Below, one piece after another: positions 34,214 to 47,600 of a stretch of 64,000 bases of DNA (positions are counted from its first letter, which is position 1; each line of letters begins with the position of its first letter). The position numbers were made by a program, and so were the translations under genes. The stretch is from Telmatactis stephensoni (taxonomy: Eukaryota > Cnidaria > Anthozoa > Actiniaria > Isophelliidae), in assembly GCA_029948255.1 (NCBI GenBank), contig JALIZF010001919.1:496001-560000 (forward strand). Direction: 5' to 3'. Below the pieces are notes generated by a model. It ran no database searches. It worked only from the letters and a program-made list of their open reading frames with translations, and was not told the DNA's origin.

Positions 34214-37200
34214 TAACGACTTACCAACAGAACTAGAAACAAGCACAGATAATCTAGAGTCAACCGTCCACCTCTCAGTCCTGGCTGGCTCACAAATGCT
34301 TGATATATATCGTTGTCCAGACCCGACAAACTGTAAGTTCCACTGTGCACCAACCAACAGACGCTACCACTGCCCATTATGTGACAACAGACCACAGAAA
34401 CCTGGACGAATGCGAGAACACTTCTTTATCATGCATGCTGGCAAGAACGTGGTTGAACATGAAGGTGAGTAGGTTAATTGACCAAGTGGGAGTCACCCCA
34501 TTAACAGGATTGGAGTCTGAATTATAGGTACAGAAAATCAACAAGGGATGGAGTCCAAATGAGAAAGGAAAAAGTCCAAGCCGCTTGGCACCCAATTAGA
34601 TTGAGAGAAATAAGGGAAAGTTAAAGTCACGTGCAAGTGGTCTAAAAACGGAGATGTAGATCCAGGGAGATCATAGATATCAATGCGATACTGATATTGG
34701 GAAACGGTATTGAAAATATTAGAAAAGCATGCTAGGCACTCAAAAAATTAATTTCTATAAGTAGTAATACAACTTTATTGGGATTTTCAGGTTACCGTAT
34801 TCTTAGATGTAGACTGAAGTGTACTCGCTCAAATGGCCGTGTAGCTGAATGTTCACATTACCATTGCTGCTTTTGTGGTCGTATTTGCTTACGAAAGGTC
34901 CATCTGTGTTGTCACCTACAAGCGCACGCACTTGGGACAGCTAAGGACATCGAGGATGATCTCATGGACGCGTCTAAGAATGACGAAGAACAGGACGACG
35001 AAGAACCGGAGGAGGACGAAGAAGGCGGTGATGATACGACAGAGGATACTGTTTTGCAGGCTTCACAGATGGCTTTAACTGAATCAGGACAGACGGAAAA
35101 TATGGTGACTCTTGAAGATGGTACTCAAGTAAGTTGGCATTAGTGCGAAAAATTAGTTATAACTTTATTACTGGCGCAGTTAGTAATAAAGTTATAACTA
35201 GTGAAGGAGAGGAGCCGTGCGCTCTGACGTTCAAAATAACCTTTGACTCCGTGGACGTTAATTCTGAAGAGGACGTGAAAACAATCGAAAACAGATGAAA
35301 TCGCGTCCTGAACGTAACCTGTCTACAGCTCTCTGCTAACAGGGGGAGAGGAGGGGAAGAAGGAAAAACCTCTTACAAAAAAAAATTTGAATTCGATCTT
35401 TTTCTTTGTCTCAGGTTGTGTATGTTCAATCCATGGAAAACGGTGGTGAAACGCTTGCTGTGGCACCAGTCAGCAGCCAGTCGGACAACATGCAGATTCC
35501 TACGACCGAGTTAAACCCAAGTCTTCAAGTTCTCGCCACGTCCCAGTCAACCAATACAATACAAGAACTTGGCGGCATTGCACAAGAAGGGGATGGCCAG
35601 GATTTGGAAGCCATTCTTAATCAAGGTACGTTCTACATGGGTGAAAAAGAAGCATGAGATTGAAACATTCCTTTAGTAGGGACAAGTTTCCTATCATTGT
35701 TCTATCATTTTTTCATCTCACAAGGAATATAAATACGAACGGTTGTTTTGTATCTATAGGTGGTAATCGAGTTGTGGGATCCTCAGAGAATTCGGTATCT
35801 ACCAACACATCAACAGGCATGACGTCATTCCATACATATACGTCACAAAGTCATGTCAGTCAGCGACAAACCCTTGAATTTGGACAACCCTACAATGACC
35901 TTACCAACACAGACAACCCAACACAAGGCAATGTCGTCGTGTTTGATGGAGCTTCATCGAGTACCGCTGAATCGTCCATACAGAAGGCCCAAGGTATCCC
36001 AGAAGTGTCTTGCGAGTTGGGAACCCCAGATCCCATGGGAGTCGATCTACCGGGTGTAAGCAACAGCCTTGATATTAATGACTTGGTTTCCACAACACCC
36101 GTTGCTCCCTCACAAGTGGGACCAATCATGGGAAGCCAAGCAACAACCACTCATACTATGTCTACCCCCCTCAGGAACGAATCGATGATTGCTGCCGACT
36201 CTTCATCTCAGTTTTCAAGTCCCTCCTTCAACGCCGACAACGATCAATCCATGAACAAAACTCCTGATACTGATTCTTTACTCCTTCTAAAAAGTGAACA
36301 AACAAGTCAAGGCGACGATGTTGTGTTCAACAAACTTTTCACCAGTACTAAACCGCGTGTAGAGAACTTTTTCCAGCATGTTTCTGTGGTACCCGAGTCC
36401 ATCACTCTAGAGGTGTCTAGATGCAAGTATACCGAGTGTGATTGTCGGTTGTACCACTGTCCATTGTGTTCTTGTCTTCCTAACAAACCTGGAAGAATTC
36501 GTGACCACTTTCAGAAGATTCACTCCGATAAGTTGATCGTCAGATATCAAGGTCAGTATTTGTCATTCCAAAGTTAAAGTTCGAGTTGAATTATGGAACC
36601 GTTTTGGGAGAGGCCATTTCACTTTAATTGAGACAGTTGTAGTAAACTACTTGCAAACGATTGTGAACGTCTATTCATAATTATATTTCTCTTATATATA
36701 TTTCTTTCTTTCTTTCGTGACCGTGTCGTTTTCATAATCATACGAAAAATGATCTAATGATGATAATTGACCGGGGATAATTGTATCAACACTTGAGATA
36801 GTAGCCATTGTCTATGACTTTAAACGGAATATTGGTGATGATGGTGGTGATGATCATGATGATGATGATGTCTATATTATAAATCATGAACAATGATTGT
36901 AACAGTAGTTATTTCGATCCACAGGATACCAAATGTTAAGGTGTAAACTTGGATGCTGTCGATCTACTGGTAAACGAATCCTGAACTCTCACTATCACTG
37001 CTGCCTGTGTGGTTGTATTTGTATCAGTAAATCAGGAGTCTACGAACATATGAGAACACAACACACGAAATCATCCCTTAAAACCAACTCGTCTTCACTA
37101 AACGCCGAAAAACGTAAAAGTACGACCTCCCTGCCTACCACAAGCAGCAAAAAACAAGCACTAGATGAAAGCCAGTCTCCTTCCAAACTAAAATCGGATG

Positions 37201-37532
37201 AAGTTCCACAAAGCCAACGACCATTAATGGTCCAAATCCCTCCTGCTTCAACGAGTAATAATCAGCGGTTGCCCACAGCGGGCCAAGCAGTTGAGCAGAC
37301 TGCAGGGATAGCAGTTGCCCAACAGCCAAACGAAGCTCAAGGGACGTCCACCCAACAGCAGCAGCAACAGCAACAACCTTTAGTTATTGTTATGCCTCAA
37401 CAGATACAAAACTATTCCCAAGGACAAAGTCAACAGCCTATTGTTATTGTCATGCCCCAGGGGGGTAGTGGTGGAACTGTTCAGATGGCACAACCCTACG
37501 TAGTCCCTATGACTCAGACCATGAACCAATAG
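34214..37532 (+). CDS. zinc-finger-like protein with two paired Cys/His modules
   Basis: Exons 34214-34464, 34791-35128, 35415-35625, 35760-36551 and 36925-37532 join in frame to 733 residues. A 5' exon ending in phase 2 is expected but I cannot locate it. Each module starts with a CxxxxxCxxH/LYHCPLC finger (YHCPLCDNRPQKPGRMREHF; YHCPLCSCLPNKPGRIRDHF) ending in H-x3-H. A second, split across the next exon, reads LRCRLKC...SHYHCCFCGRIC...H-x3-H, and LRCKLGC...SHYHCCLCGCIC...H in module 2. Module 1 is followed by an acidic run (EEQDDEEPEEDEEGG) and Ser/Thr/Gln-rich linkers. The C-terminus holds poly-Gln and repeats of PLVIVMPQ/PIVIVMPQ. This suggests a nuclear DNA-binding regulator with an acidic or Gln-rich activation region. 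I do not recognise a named family. Exon-phase equivalence of the two modules indicates internal duplication. Confidence 0.75.
35150..35205. repeat. hairpin in intron of the zinc-finger gene
   Basis: TTAGTTATAACTTTATTACT and its inverse (AGTAATAAAGTTATAACTA) flank a loop of about 10 bases. Confidence 0.6.
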
Positions 37533-38645
37533 TTTACATTACAACGTGATTAATGCGTTGTGAAAGTACATTTACTGTAAATCTCATGTATATAGACCGA
37601 CTATATTGTTCCTAAACAAAAAAGACCGAAAGAATGATTTCACATGCGAAGACCAGTGCTGTTTTATCCTTTTCTCTGTTGACGCCCGCAAAATACTCAG
37701 TACACTGTAAATATCAACATCTCCTTAAACTGAATACGCGCGCGCAAGTAGGGTCGTGTTCATTTCATGTTGCTGTCGTTTGTTTGTTTGTTTGTTTGTA
37801 GAAGACATGTTTGGTATGGTTCGTAGTTGTCCAGAAATTCTATTGCAGGTTCAAGTTCTCATAAGAGAGAATCCTCACCCCACCCCCGTCTGATTATGAC
37901 TTTTCTCAGACGGCACCCCACGGGTAGGAAATCGGATTTTGCTCATTTTGTGGAAGAACAATTTCCTTCCTCGCGCGCAGCCATGCAACAAAACATGTTC
38001 ATGTTCCAAAAATTAATTTAGACCAGACATACTTATTATTCTTCAGCAGAGCAAAAAAGGGTTTTTGAGACAAAGTTTATGAAATAAAAATAATCATAAA
38101 TAAGTATGACTGTAATATGTTTATTTATTTATTTATTCATCTTTCTTACTTAAAAACAAGCAATTGTGTGGTTGTATAATAAATATAGAATTCAAAGTGG
38201 ACTTACGCAAGACGGATGTCCAACGTAACTTGTTTATGTACAGCCCTGCTACAATTTTCGATAAAATAAATAGATACTTTTAAATTAAGTGACTCAGCTT
38301 TGTCTTACAATGCCAGTTGACTAGTACGTTTCCATTTAGACGAACGAGTGCAATTAATCTTTCATACATTATTACCAGTATGAATGGGTTCCAAACGTTT
38401 GTTGGACTGAACATCGCGAAAGATCGACGTTAGATATTTAGCAAAACCACTTCTGTAGTCGATTATCCATTAGGGTGCAATTAGTGCTACGAACCAGAGT
38501 CTCGATATTTGATATCATGCCATAGTTGTGCAACTAAATTAATCAGATGATGGATTTTGGCGGGTGCAACCACACCCGGTATCCATATGGTATTACTCGA
38601 GTGCAATAATCTCGGAATTCAAGATTTTTGTTAAATTGAAAGCCC
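37533..38645. other. facing 3' ends of two genes
   Basis: 3' flank of the zinc-finger gene (plus strand) and of the TIR gene (minus strand). It contains AATAAA on plus near 38082 and AATAAATAAATAAA on minus at about 38120-38137, so the two transcripts may end close to each other or overlap. TTTG microsatellite at about 37780-37798. No other gene. Confidence 0.5.
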
Positions 38646-41600
38646 TCAGCCATCTAGGAGAAATGTCTGCTTGCATGCCATCAAGGCGTCCATGGCGTTG
38701 GGAGCGATTCTGAGTTGTTCAAGCGTAATATTGTTGAAGTTGTACTTATAGTCTTTGTAAGTCACCCATTTGCCCTCGTCTTCACCCTTAGTGTGATGAC
38801 CATCGTAAAGTGTTACACCTGAAGCATCCTATCGAACGAAAAGATGGAAAAACTGAGAACGCCTTTTTACTTGTAGAACAGTTGAATGGGACATTGCATG
38901 TAGGTCAAAATTATTTATAGAGTGATTTATGACGCATCCATATAAAAGGAAATTATGTCTGTCTTACATAATTACGCACGACGATATAAACGTACGTATT
39001 AGGAGCATCATACTGACGACATAATACGAGATAGATTGACGTATGCGAAACGGACTTACGAAGATGATACCAACTTACGTTAGGTAAATACTACGTAAAT
39101 GTGCATAACGATTTACGTGCCAGGTAACGACGACTGTACTTCGAACTGATTACTTACGTATGTGATACGGACATATTACGTGACACGTGCGCAATTAAGT
39201 ACCTTGTGAATGTTGGTAATAACTCCCTGGTGGAATCTACCACCACCAGTGTTGTTCCCTTCCGTAGCACCGTAAGTGCCTTGAGGAAAGAACACTACGG
39301 AATCCACACCGATCTGCTCAGGTGACGGTACTTTGTCAACAGCTACATTCTAGTACATACAAAGTGAGAGATGTTAGTACGGAAGTGGAGAAGTGGAGCA
39401 TAGAAAAAGCTGCAGAGACGATGAGCTGTCTGCAAGAAAGTGACACGTACCGTCCTACGCTATAAGACTCCGATACAACTTTTTTTCGTTTATCGCATTT
39501 TCGCTATACTAAACAGTTTTGGTGGAATTGATCGAGATACGGGAATCCTGAAATTCAGTTCTCACAACGTATTGATACGCACCTTGTAGGACTGAACTCG
39601 TCCTGTTGGATCTTTGTCGTCCCAGTTCACTGTGTATTCCAGCGTCTCTCCATCGAATTGAACAATAGTTGCATAAAAGAATGCCCATTTCTGGTGATGG
39701 CAGATCACGTGATCACCCTTCATCGGTGCACGGAACGTGGCGGCCTTCTTAGGCTCCACGTGACCAAGATGTGATTTGACGCTTTTCCTATTATGAAGAA
39801 ATAAGGCAAATTTCATCATCGTTGTTTCATTGTTGTTTCGATCCATGGTTGTTTCAAATCGACACCTGACACATTCGATCCACCTTATATATTATCCCTG
39901 TTTCAAAAAACGTTGACGGTCGGATATCTGAATCTATAAGATGGTTACGACCTTGGAAGAATTACAGTATAAAGTGATAATTTGTCGAGGCATAGTGGTC
40001 TATTTTACAGTTGCCAACACAACACTTTATATTTTAATTCATTCGAATAGATTCAGATTCAGATCTCCGAACGTCTACGTTTTTGAAAAAAAGGTATACA
40101 CATTCGACCCACGCCTATTCAATTTCTTCCTCGGTTATAGGAAGGTAGTTGATGTGCGCCTTCGATACGCTAAAGAAGAAAACCGTGTAATAAATTAGCA
40201 GACCAACAACAGGAAACCCAAGAACAATTCGGTCTGACTCCCCGCCTTAAAGGAGCGGGTGTAGCAGCAGCAGCATATATAGATTTACTGATATCCTGAT
40301 ATCCTTGAAATGAAAATGTTATTCGACTTACTCAATTTTCGTTAGAGCGTTACGGTATTCGTCTTCTGAAGAAATGGCTTGCATATCGACTAATTCAGTG
40401 GTCTGACTTGAGACAAGAAGTCCTATAACAGTGTCTCGCCATGCATTACCAGAGCCCACTACTACAGGTACGATGGGTTTTTTGAGTGACTGTAGGAAGA
40501 TTACAACGACAATAATGATATACTTTTTATTTCTGCATGAGTTTCGTGCACTTGGCTCTTGTTTTTACTCATCTCGTTCCATATGGATTTGGATTCCTTC
40601 CGATCCCCCCTCTCTTCATTCGGTTACTCACTTCTGAGTCACGCTCTTTCAGGTACGAACTGACACGTGAACACGTCCGTGCCTTGCCGTTTCTAGACGC
40701 TATCATTGGTCAATGTCTTATCCAATTAAAACACTGAGCCATGCACCGCACGGCACTGACTCTTTCACAATCATAGTAAGACTGCTCTTTACATACCGTT
40801 AGAGCAAACTGGAACTCTGCTCTGCAGTTATCACTTTTTGCGTACTCCGCACTAATACACACAATGACAACTTTGGCTTGATTTAAACCTGTAGCTATTT
40901 GCTGAAACTAATCACAAGAAAGAAATCCAAATAAGAATTACTATGTCTATAATGAACTCGACTGATCTGCTACTAGTCAGAAACTGGTCAGCCGGTTGAC
41001 AATTAATGCGAATCTCTTGTCTTTCCACGGGCTGAAGAATATATCATGCCCATGCAATCAAGGCTGATATTGAGCAACATATAATTCAGATATTTTTTCC
41101 AACCTTCCCACATTCTCCTCAAAACACTTATGCCTACCATGCTCATAGACTCATCCGATTGGTTGGTTGTTTGCAATCGTTCGATGTCAAGCCACGCGAC
41201 TATGTCACCCTTTTTCGTCAAGTCCTCTTTAATTCTCCTTGCGTCGGCGAATTTGTTACCAATAAGATTTGAAATCTAAAGTGGATCAGAAAGGGGTGAA
41301 TAGTCAGTTGCAAAACGATCTGGACTCTTTGTTTTGTATACCGTAAATTTAATTCGAAGATCACTAGCCTGCGTTGCGGCTCTCAAGGGAGGAGGAGGGG
41401 AGGGGAGGAGGAAGGAGGGGAAAGGGGAGGGAGACTGGGGAGGAGAGGAGGAAAGGAGAGCTCTCCCTTCCCTCCCCTCCTCCCCAGTTCTCCCTCCTCT
41501 CCCTCTTCCCCTCCTTCCCCCTTCCCTCCCCTCCCCTTCCCTTGAGAACCGGCAACGCAGGCTAGAAGATCACTGGTTACAAGCCTATGTATTTTTGCTT

Positions 41601-44600
41601 ACCAATGTCCTCCCAGTAGTAGGAGAGGGTGCAGGCTTATTGAAATAGGAAACCGTCCAGAGGATATTTTGGAAAAGTAATCGAGAAAATACGATCCAAA
41701 ATCATCTTTTTTTGTTTTGTTTTGTTTTTGTTTTATTGTTTTTGTTTTTGTTTGTTTGTTTGTTTGTTTTTGAAATAAAATAATCTACTGCGCCATCCCA
41801 AACACATCTTTTCTTCTGATATTATAATCATCGACTAAGCAACTTTTAGAAATGAGTTCGTTGTTCTTAGCGTTCATGTTTGCTCACCTGATGTGACTGA
41901 AGTGCTTTATTGGAGTTACTCCAGCAGTAGCTGATAAACACGTCTGCATTGGACAATGGCTTATTAGGAACACTTGCTGTCACTTAAACAAGAAAAGAGC
42001 ACTTCACTTAAAAATCTTTCTCTTTTGCCTGGCTTATAGGGAAAAAGGGAAGGATAGGTCTCTAATCTCGTACTCTATCGTCCAGACAAAAGCAGGATGC
42101 ACTTTTAGTCCAGTCAATCTGTGGTTGAAGGTCAAACAAATTGCAATAGAATTTTTCTCACTGCTGAAATGTCAGGGCAGGTGTCCTAAGTAACATACTA
42201 AAAATCCCAAAAAATCCCTTCGGTGGAACATGGCTAAAATTGTGATTGAAGATTTTGATGTCTTGCCACAGGGAACCCATACCCTCAAAAAATGGAACCA
42301 ACCTGTTTTCCCCCCAAGACCAATTGCAACAATCTTAATTTCACTTCCATACAACAAACGATGTAAGTCCAGTGACCTATAAACATTTTTTCAAAAATCT
42401 CATCAAAGAAACACTGAAAAAAATTACATTTTAAAAATTCACCACAGGAATCCCGCACTAAGATGAATATCTTCAATTCTATACAGTCATAATACCAGAA
42501 ATGCCTAAAGATGTCAATTTGTCAATCGTTTAACTGTGAACTGTAAAAGAAAGCATTAAGTTACCTTTAGAAGTAATATTTGTTAAAAAAACCTGACAAA
42601 ATGAGGAGTATTTTGAAGAAAAAAGACAGGAAAATCACTTTTTGGAAACCTAAAGAAAACCTTCAGAGCGCATGTTCGATGTCAGATCGTGCGCTTTTGT
42701 AAGGAGAATTTTGTTTTCAGTCAGCAAAAACGGATAAGTTCTTCCTTTTTTCTCTAAAAAATATCTTTGGAATCTCGATACAAAACTAATTGCGATTTAG
42801 AGACGGCAATACCACAAAATATTGACGGTGTTGGGAGAAAATACATTCACGTTTGTGGTATTGCCGTCTCAAAATCGCAATTAGTTTATAGAGTCATCTT
42901 CAGTTGTAAAGTCTGGTGGTGCAGAGTTCAGACAGCTTTGGCCTTTACAAACTCCACATGCTTGTGAACAATCTAAGCCATGTTTCTTGCAAGTGCATCT
43001 CATGGTCTTGCAGTCTGCCTTGCAGTTGCATCGTATTATCTGCAACAGGGACTCATGTGCAGCTGGTAAATCTGTTGCAACAGGTAGAAGCTTTCCATCA
43101 TGTAGTTTCCAACCCCAATCTAGTGGTTGCAGCTCATGGTTTCCCTTCCACTCCTGAACTTGATAAAATACTCGCTGGCTGTGGTACTTCGCAGCAGAGG
43201 ATGTGGGTGGCAGGTTTTCAGGTTGTAAAAACGACGATCCCGATGTTACTTTCTGACAAAAGCGTGTATACCTCAAAGCATCTAAACTGACGTCAGACTT
43301 CCCACCATAAAGACAGATCAGCGCTTTCTCTCCTGCCATGGCGACACCCTGAGGACTGGACTCGGGATTTATGAAAACCGAAGCTTGTTGGCGAAAAATT
43401 GTATTGCCTTCAAAGATCTTTAAAGCCACTCCTTTTCCTATGCCGTGAATTCGCGAAGTTGTGTCACAACCGAGCACTGCATGCAAAAACAGAATGTTGG
43501 TACACAAATCTGTTCCTAAGGCAAATTTCGTTTGCTTGATGTTCCACACCTTCGCCACTACTGAGACAGATTTTGGTACAGGCGTGAAGAACAAATCATG
43601 TGGTGCATTTAGATCAGCATGATAGCAAAGCAGGACGAGAAGATCCGTGTCCTCACCAATCAGGGCTGTGGTTTTGGTTCTTGAAGATTCCACTGCAGTC
43701 TTTACTATAAGAAGGTCTGCGTCTCCTGTGGCATGAACGACTGTGCATCCAGCAGCCTGAAGCCTGTTAGCAAATATGTTGATAAACCTTTGCTTGTTGG
43801 TTTTGTTGGCCAAGAAGTCTTGCTTCTTTGACGTCATAAGCATGTAGCTTTCAAAGTTGACAGTATGGGATGACGCAGCTCCTGTCCGTCTTAGGTGTGT
43901 GCAATCTTTCGTTGAAGGACCATCTTCGTAGCCATCAAAGACAATAGTGGCCATGCCATATCTACGAGTTACGTACTGAATGCCAAGGCTAAAAATTGAA
44001 TCATATGTACTGCCACGCGGCCACGGCAGGTGATGTAGAAGAGAACCTCCATCAAGAACATAGTGAATATCACCAAATGGTCGGGTTGTTTGATGCTCTT
44101 TTACTCTTTCCCAGATTGTGTTTGCTAGTACTGGCTTGTTTGCTTGTCTTGGAAGAAACTGAGACTCGAACAAGGCAGGAGGAAAACTGCACATTTCAAA
44201 TTTGAATAGCTCTTGGGGGTTTTCAATTCTTCCACAGGCAGCGACAACGCTGAGTCTCTGGAATAGAAGTTGTGGATCAACTTGGATGCTTCCACCGGGA
44301 AAGGCTACTGTACCTTTCGACGCCATTGTGACGATTTGATCTTTCTTATGGAAGGAAAATTCTTGCACGTTCTTGCCAACCATTGATGCAATAATCTTAG
44401 CACCGACTTCCTTGGCCTTATCCGCATTCACCTTGTCATCTGCAACGACTCCAGATACAATACTGCGCAGTGATGGGTCAGGGCTAAAAGGATTCCTTTC
44501 ATTAAGATAAGTTGTGATCTTTGTTATGTCTTTGTAATCACGCTGTTGCCTTGCTTCACTACAATCTTTGTGCTGTTCACTCGTTACAAAGTTGTTACCC

Positions 44601-47600
44601 GTCAAAGTTTGCATTGCACTGTTGATTTCTGCACACGCTGGCATAGACAACAGCCAAACTAGTCGCTGTGTCTCGGTCATCCCTTTTCCTCGCGTCAGTC
44701 CACCAGTAGTTTTAACACTTCTCATTAGAACCTGTTCTATGATCAGGTCTGTTGATAAGCCAGCCCAGTAACGATCGCTTCTTCTCACAACATGCATTCC
44801 ATCTTGAAAGCTTCGGTAGACGTCTAGATGTTTATCCTTGAGATCTTCCATCATTTGGAGATAAATATATGCAGACTTGGCATACAGATTGTGCCCCGCT
44901 GCGGCAAAGTACGGAAGCATGTTATATATTGCCTGAAGATGCAGATTCCAATTACCAATTCTCTCAGCCTTGATAAACATTCGAAGGATATCGATCATTT
45001 TCATGTACTGCATCCAAAGGACGGCTGTGCGTTGATTTTTTATCTCGTTTTTTCTGTTTTCTACTTTTTTTGACAGTTTGCTAAGAATGTCTGCGGAACA
45101 CACCTCTTCGAGGTTTACTTCATCTTTCATAAGCCTTTTGTAAAGCAAATCTGCTTGCTCTAAATCGTTATCAGCTGTCGTTGCCGATTCCTCTTGTGCT
45201 GTTTCCCTGGGGACATCTCCTGAAGCTTCTTCTTGATTACTCTCATCAACTTGAAGTGGTAAATTAAACACATCCTTCATTATAAGGCAATTCAATGCTG
45301 AATCTACCAGAAAATGGCCTCGAATAGCTCGTGCTATTGCCTTTCCGCTTAACATATGCATCACAGCATTTTTTGCATATACCAATTCGAGAACATCCTC
45401 TAATCCAGACCCTGCCATCATGTGGCCTATGCAGCCAAGAAAACTCATTTGGATATGCAAACCTCCGAGCCTGAGGACTATAGATTTTAAGTGACTATCC
45501 TCAGACTCATTTAAGACAATCATCAGTGCTTTCCACCAGAGAGGTTGATCAAACGTTATGATAGGAGTTACTCCATAGTGGTTTGCCTGGTCAACGATGA
45601 AACAAAGAGTTGAATAGATACATGTCATGTTACTGGGATCCATATCAATCATTGGCAAAAACTGTACAGAAGACTTAACTGGGTGGTTTCCTTTAAATAT
45701 CATCTGCATTGTTCCTGACCATGCTGGCCGGGGAGATCGTGTAAGTGGTTGCGTTAACTTGTATAGAAGATCTAGATTGGAAAATGAATCAATTACTTTC
45801 AGGTCTTTCAGTTCTTTGTAAGTCAAATGAGGTTCCGCTTCCCTTGGTCCATTGTAATGACGAATAACAAGCTTCCCAGCGGTAGCTATATCTTCTGCAG
45901 TGACAGATTTCTTCGGGATTGGTCTATTAACTGTGGTACCGGGAGTTATAGCAGCAATTATGCCCATCCCATGGAATGTCCCATGACCATCCAATGTTCT
46001 GAGGTTGTGATCAACATTATCGGCGACATATTGGATAAAACATCCAGAATTATATCCTGGGATATCTATTCCTTGGGAAACTGCTGCGCTGTTCTCGAAG
46101 CTCTGGATTGTAGAGTATGACAAACAAAAGCCCATCGAATGCAATGTTTCAATAAGAAACTTCGAGGCAAAATGATGATGCATCTGCACGCCTAGACTAA
46201 GTTGAAGAGGAGCTATAAGAGCCCTCGGTCTTGTTGCCTGCATTATTGCTTGTGCAATTGACGCGACTTTCAGATCAACTTCTTTTCCCACAAAAAGGGA
46301 TCTTAAGAACTGTGCAAGAAGATTTGGAACGTATTTCATAGCATTCTCAGCAGATGAAACCTCATCACTACTTGGGTAATGATTTCTTTCCGCTTTAAGG
46401 TTTTTTATTTCGCTCTTGATTAGTTGTGCAGCAGCAGAGATAATTTTTGCTTTCTCGGCTTCAACATTGACCTGTTTGGGAGTGCAGTAAAACTCATTGA
46501 TTATTGATGTCGCAGTTTTCTTAAGGGTGACTACGTTGGCTTTGCTCTTGATAGTAGTAATTACAATTTTGTCACCAAAATGTTCTTTTAGTTTTTCTTT
46601 CATATAAACAAGACTGATGATGTGATGATGCTGACGAATTAGATAGTTATTTAAATGCGGATATTTCTTCTCTTAGAGAGTGGCTTATTGCGAATAAATT
46701 AAGTCTTCATCCAGACAAGACTAAACGTATCAATATTGGTACCAGACAGAAGTTAGCGAATTTCTCCTCTGAAACAGGAATTTTTATTAATGATCATGAA
46801 GTTGTCCCTAGTGAAAATTTGAAATCTCTTGGTATCGTCTTGGATGAGAACTTAAACTGGAATTGTCATGTTGAACAATTAATCAAAAAAGTCAAATCTG
46901 CACTAAGTGCTTTAAGACGCGCTAAACCTTTTGTCACACGAGAGATCCTTATTCGGGTCTACAATGCATTAATAGTACCTCACTTTGATTATTGTGCTGA
47001 AGTATGGGGTGATCTGAATAAGGGTTTAGCTGAGAAACTACAAAAGTTGCAAAATAGAGCGGCTCGCATCATTAGTGGCGCTACTTATGAAACCAGATCA
47101 GCTGACATCCTCAAGTCTCTCGATTGGCACCCGCTTCACATCCGTAGAGACTTGCGGATGGCATGCATGATGTATAGGTGTTTTAATAATCAAGCACCTA
47201 TTTATCTTACAAATCTATTCAATAGACTATCAACATTCACAACCCACAATTTAAGGGGCTCAGCATCAAATTTCCATATTAAAGGTTTCAAGACCGAATA
47301 TGGAAAACGAAGCGTTACATATAGGGGAGCTAAGCTATGGAATAGTCTTTCACATGATACTAAGTCTAAAGTAAATATCAATTCTTTTAGGAAAGCAGCC
47401 TTGAAAGACATAATATCACTCAATGAGAGGTTAAACTAGTTTTTTTCCTGGCATTGGCTTCACTTGTATATATTATATCTATACTTTAGTTAATATTAGA
47501 TATTACTTATACTAGATTACAATAATTGTATTTTTATTCTATTTTTAATATACACGACTGCTATGTAAACCAGTTTTTTTTAACTGTTGGCATTATTGTG

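Noticed and set aside
41334..41648. Open frames on both strands in the G/C-rich block
   Set aside because: Low-complexity translation of a purine/pyrimidine palindrome.
42881..46603. 1,240-codon frame as a host gene
   Set aside because: It lies within long terminal inverted repeats with a target duplication and has nuclease and CXC features of an Academ-like transposase.
46819..47439. 206-codon frame as a host gene
   Set aside because: It is the C-terminal part of a LINE reverse-transcriptase ORF followed by a retrotransposon-type tail.
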